Shown: in pieces, positions 62,573 through 64,000 of the stretch
Layout of the letters: each line of letters opens with the position of its first letter
Position numbering within the stretch: position 1 is the first letter of the stretch
NCBI RefSeq assembly: GCF_014489635.1
Contig: NZ_CP060828.1
Coordinates: 8,792,001-8,856,000, forward strand
Reading direction: 5' to 3'
Source of the DNA: Streptomyces roseirectus
GTDB lineage: Bacteria; Actinomycetota; Actinomycetes; Streptomycetales; Streptomycetaceae
Length of the DNA stretch: 64,000 bases
Position numbers and translations under genes: made by a program
Notes under the pieces: generated by a model
Told to the model about the DNA's origin: nothing
Seen by the model: only the letters and a program-made list of their open reading frames with translations
Databases searched by the model: none

Positions 62573-63346
62573 ATGGCCGAGTCCTCCGCGCGGGATTTCT
62601 ACGACGATCTGGCCCACGACTACCACCTGATGTTCCAGGACTGGGACGCGAGCATGACCCGCCAGGCCGAGGCACTGGACGGACTCGTGCGCGCGTCCCT
62701 CGGCACGGGCCCGCACACCGTCCTGGACTGCGCGTGCGGCATCGGCACCCAGGCCATCGGGCTGGCCCTCGCCGGGCACCGGGTCATCGGCGGCGACCTG
62801 AGCCCGGTCGCCGCCACACGCGCCGCCACCGAGGCGGCGGCCCGGGGCACCCGGCTCCCGACGGCAGCGGCCGACATGCGCCAACTCCCTTTCAAGGAAC
62901 GGTCGTTCGACGTCGTCCTCTGCACGGACAACTCACTCCCGCACCTCCTCACCGGGCCCGACCTCCGCACCGCACTCCTCGGCATGAGACGGGTGCTCCG
63001 CGACGACGGACTGCTGCTCATCACCGTCCGGCCCTACGCCGAGACACGCCGGACCAGACCCACCACGACACCCCTCCAGGTCTCGCAGACCCGCGACGGC
63101 CGAGTGATCACCTTCCAGCTGTGGCACTGGCACGAGGACGGCGAGCGCTATGACCTGGAACACGTCCAGCTCATCCCCGAGGCGCACACCTGGCAGGTAC
63201 GGGTCCGCCGCACCACCTACTGGGCGCTCACACCGCCGGAGCTGACGGCGTTCGTGACCGAAGCCGGCTTCACCGGCATCACCTGGCACACGCCGGCCGC
63301 CAGCGGCTACTACCAGCCCGTACTCACCGCACGGCGTGCGCCCTAG
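62573..63346 (+). CDS. Class I SAM-dependent methyltransferase
   Basis: A 257-residue methyltransferase. Motif I is VLDCACGIGTQAIGLA; the acidic residue of motif II is in GGDLSPVA; LPFKERSFDVVLCTDNSLPHLL and LRDDGLLLITVRPY complete the Rossmann core. The N-terminal ARDFYDDLAHDYHLMF is typical of small-molecule methyltransferases. The substrate cannot be read. Its TAG stop overlaps that of the convergent response regulator through a shared CTAG. Confidence 0.9.
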   Translation: MAESSARDFYDDLAHDYHLMFQDWDASMTRQAEALDGLVRASLGTGPHTVLDCACGIGTQAIGLALAGHRVIGGDLSPVAATRAATEAAARGTRLPTAAADMRQLPFKERSFDVVLCTDNSLPHLLTGPDLRTALLGMRRVLRDDGLLLITVRPYAETRRTRPTTTPLQVSQTRDGRVITFQLWHWHEDGERYDLEHVQLIPEAHTWQVRVRRTTYWALTPPELTAFVTEAGFTGITWHTPAASGYYQPVLTARRAP

Positions 63347-64000
63347 GGGGTGACCAGCCCCGTCCGGTAGGCGATGACGACCAGTTGGGCGCGGTCGCGG
63401 GCGCCGAGTTTCACCATCGCGTGGCTGACGTGGGTGCGGGCGGTGGCCGGGCTCAGGCACAGCTCGGCGCCGATCTCGTCGTTGCTGAGGCCCTGGCCGA
63501 CGAGGGCCAGCACCTCGCGTTCGCGCTGGGTCAGGACGGCCAGTTGTTCCTCGCCGGCCCGCGCGGTGATCCGCTGCGCGGTGTACTGGGCGATCAGGCG
63601 CCGGGTGATGCGGGGGGCGAGGAGCGCGTCGCCGGCGGCGACGACCCGGATGGCGTGGAGGAGTTCGGCCGGTCCCGCGTCCTTGAGCATGAAGCCGCTC
63701 GCACCGGCCTGCAACGCCTCGAAGACGTACGCGTCGGTCTCGTAGGTCGTGAGGATCAGCACCCGCACCTGCTGGAGCCCCGGTGTCCGGACGATCTCGC
63801 CGGTCGCCCGGATCCCGTCGAGCTTCGGCATCCGGATGTCCATCAGCACGACGTCGGGACGGGTCGCACGGGCCCGCTCGACGGCCTCGGCACCGTCGGT
63901 GGCCTCGCCGACCACCTCGATGTCGTCCTCGACGTCGATCAGGACCTTGAAACCGGAGCGCACCAGACGCTCGTCGTCGGCGAGCAGGACTCTGATCGGG
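63343..64000 (-). CDS. NarL-type response regulator, 5' end beyond window
   Basis: A two-component response regulator. The receiver shows the acidic pocket (LLADDERLVRSGFKVLI), the phospho-acceptor in DVVLMDIRMPKLDG, the Thr in LILTTYETDAYVF and the Lys in FMLKDAGP. The C-terminal LuxR helix-turn-helix reads LTQREREVLALVGQGLSNDEIGAELCLSPATARTHVSHAMVKLG. The start codon is a few residues past base 64000. Its kinase is probably encoded just outside; the kinase at 57072 is an alternative partner. Confidence 0.92.
   Translation of the reverse strand, partial: PIRVLLADDERLVRSGFKVLIDVEDDIEVVGEATDGAEAVERARATRPDVVLMDIRMPKLDGIRATGEIVRTPGLQQVRVLILTTYETDAYVFEALQAGASGFMLKDAGPAELLHAIRVVAAGDALLAPRITRRLIAQYTAQRITARAGEEQLAVLTQREREVLALVGQGLSNDEIGAELCLSPATARTHVSHAMVKLGARDRAQLVVIAYRTGLVTP

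Noticed and set aside
1..64000. Insertion sequences, integrases, attachment sites or a replication origin
   Set aside because: No transposase or integrase motif, terminal inverted repeats or DnaA-box cluster was recognised.

Overview
The window is a piece of a high-GC actinobacterial chromosome, most probably from a Streptomyces. The evidence is G/C-rich codon third positions, tightly overlapping ATGA/GTGA/TGATG gene junctions, an AfsR-type SARP regulator, mycothiol-type enzymes (PIG-L/Mca-like, DinB-like, TIGR03086-like), several leaderless regulator genes, and a mevalonate operon in the order known from Streptomyces terpenoid producers. No rRNA, tRNA, CRISPR array, transposase or integrase was recognised.

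Layout, left to right. (1) 1-5342, minus strand: a compact lipid-modifying cassette of alpha/beta hydrolase, P450, diiron acyl-ACP desaturase with an N-terminal receiver-like domain, acyl carrier protein, and a fatty acyl-AMP ligase that runs off the left edge. It looks built to activate a fatty acid, hold it on the ACP and oxidise it. (2) 5470-8474: an Old Yellow Enzyme and a tandem SnoaL protein, divergent from a leaderless TetR gene with a palindromic operator between. (3) 8508-10753: a small membrane protein and a MerR/TIGR03086 fusion regulator whose gene begins inside its own predicted operator-promoter. (4) 10902-22367: an 11.5-kb gene for a sortase-anchored surface protein made of Gly-rich, DUF11-like, GEVED-like and LPDTG parts. 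(5) 22596-31320: DinB-like, thioredoxin-like and alkylsulfatase genes; MgtC behind a leader peptide; a decarboxylase/CoA-transferase-like/aldehyde dehydrogenase operon; and an atypical Nudix-like gene. (6) 31383-39193: secreted proteins around an AfsR-like regulator, a metallophosphoesterase, a Cys-repeat secreted protein and a PIG-L deacetylase.

(7) 39406-55843 is the biosynthetic centre. Two convergent LuxR/LAL regulators are followed by a seven-gene mevalonate operon (polyprenyl synthase, MVK, MVD, PMK, IDI-2, HMGR, HMGS), then an ABBA aromatic prenyltransferase and a class II terpene cyclase-like protein. A secreted vanadium-haloperoxidase-like protein is convergent. This is the toolkit of a prenylated aromatic (meroterpenoid) pathway, but no polyketide synthase or other source of the aromatic core is present. 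Two intergenic inverted repeats of the form CACTAC-N8-GTAGT-N-GGCA, one before the mevalonate operon and one before the haloperoxidase-like gene, suggest shared control. The cyclase carries an oxidosqualene-cyclase-like D-C-T acid motif, and the haloperoxidase-like protein lacks both expected active-site histidines, so the chemistry may be non-standard.

(8) 55864-64000: a histidine kinase without an adjacent regulator, divergent from an MMPL transporter and a small membrane protein; a VOC protein; a DUF485/solute:sodium symporter pair; a methyltransferase; and a NarL-type response regulator cut by the right edge.

All functional calls come from reading motifs and gene order. No database search was possible.
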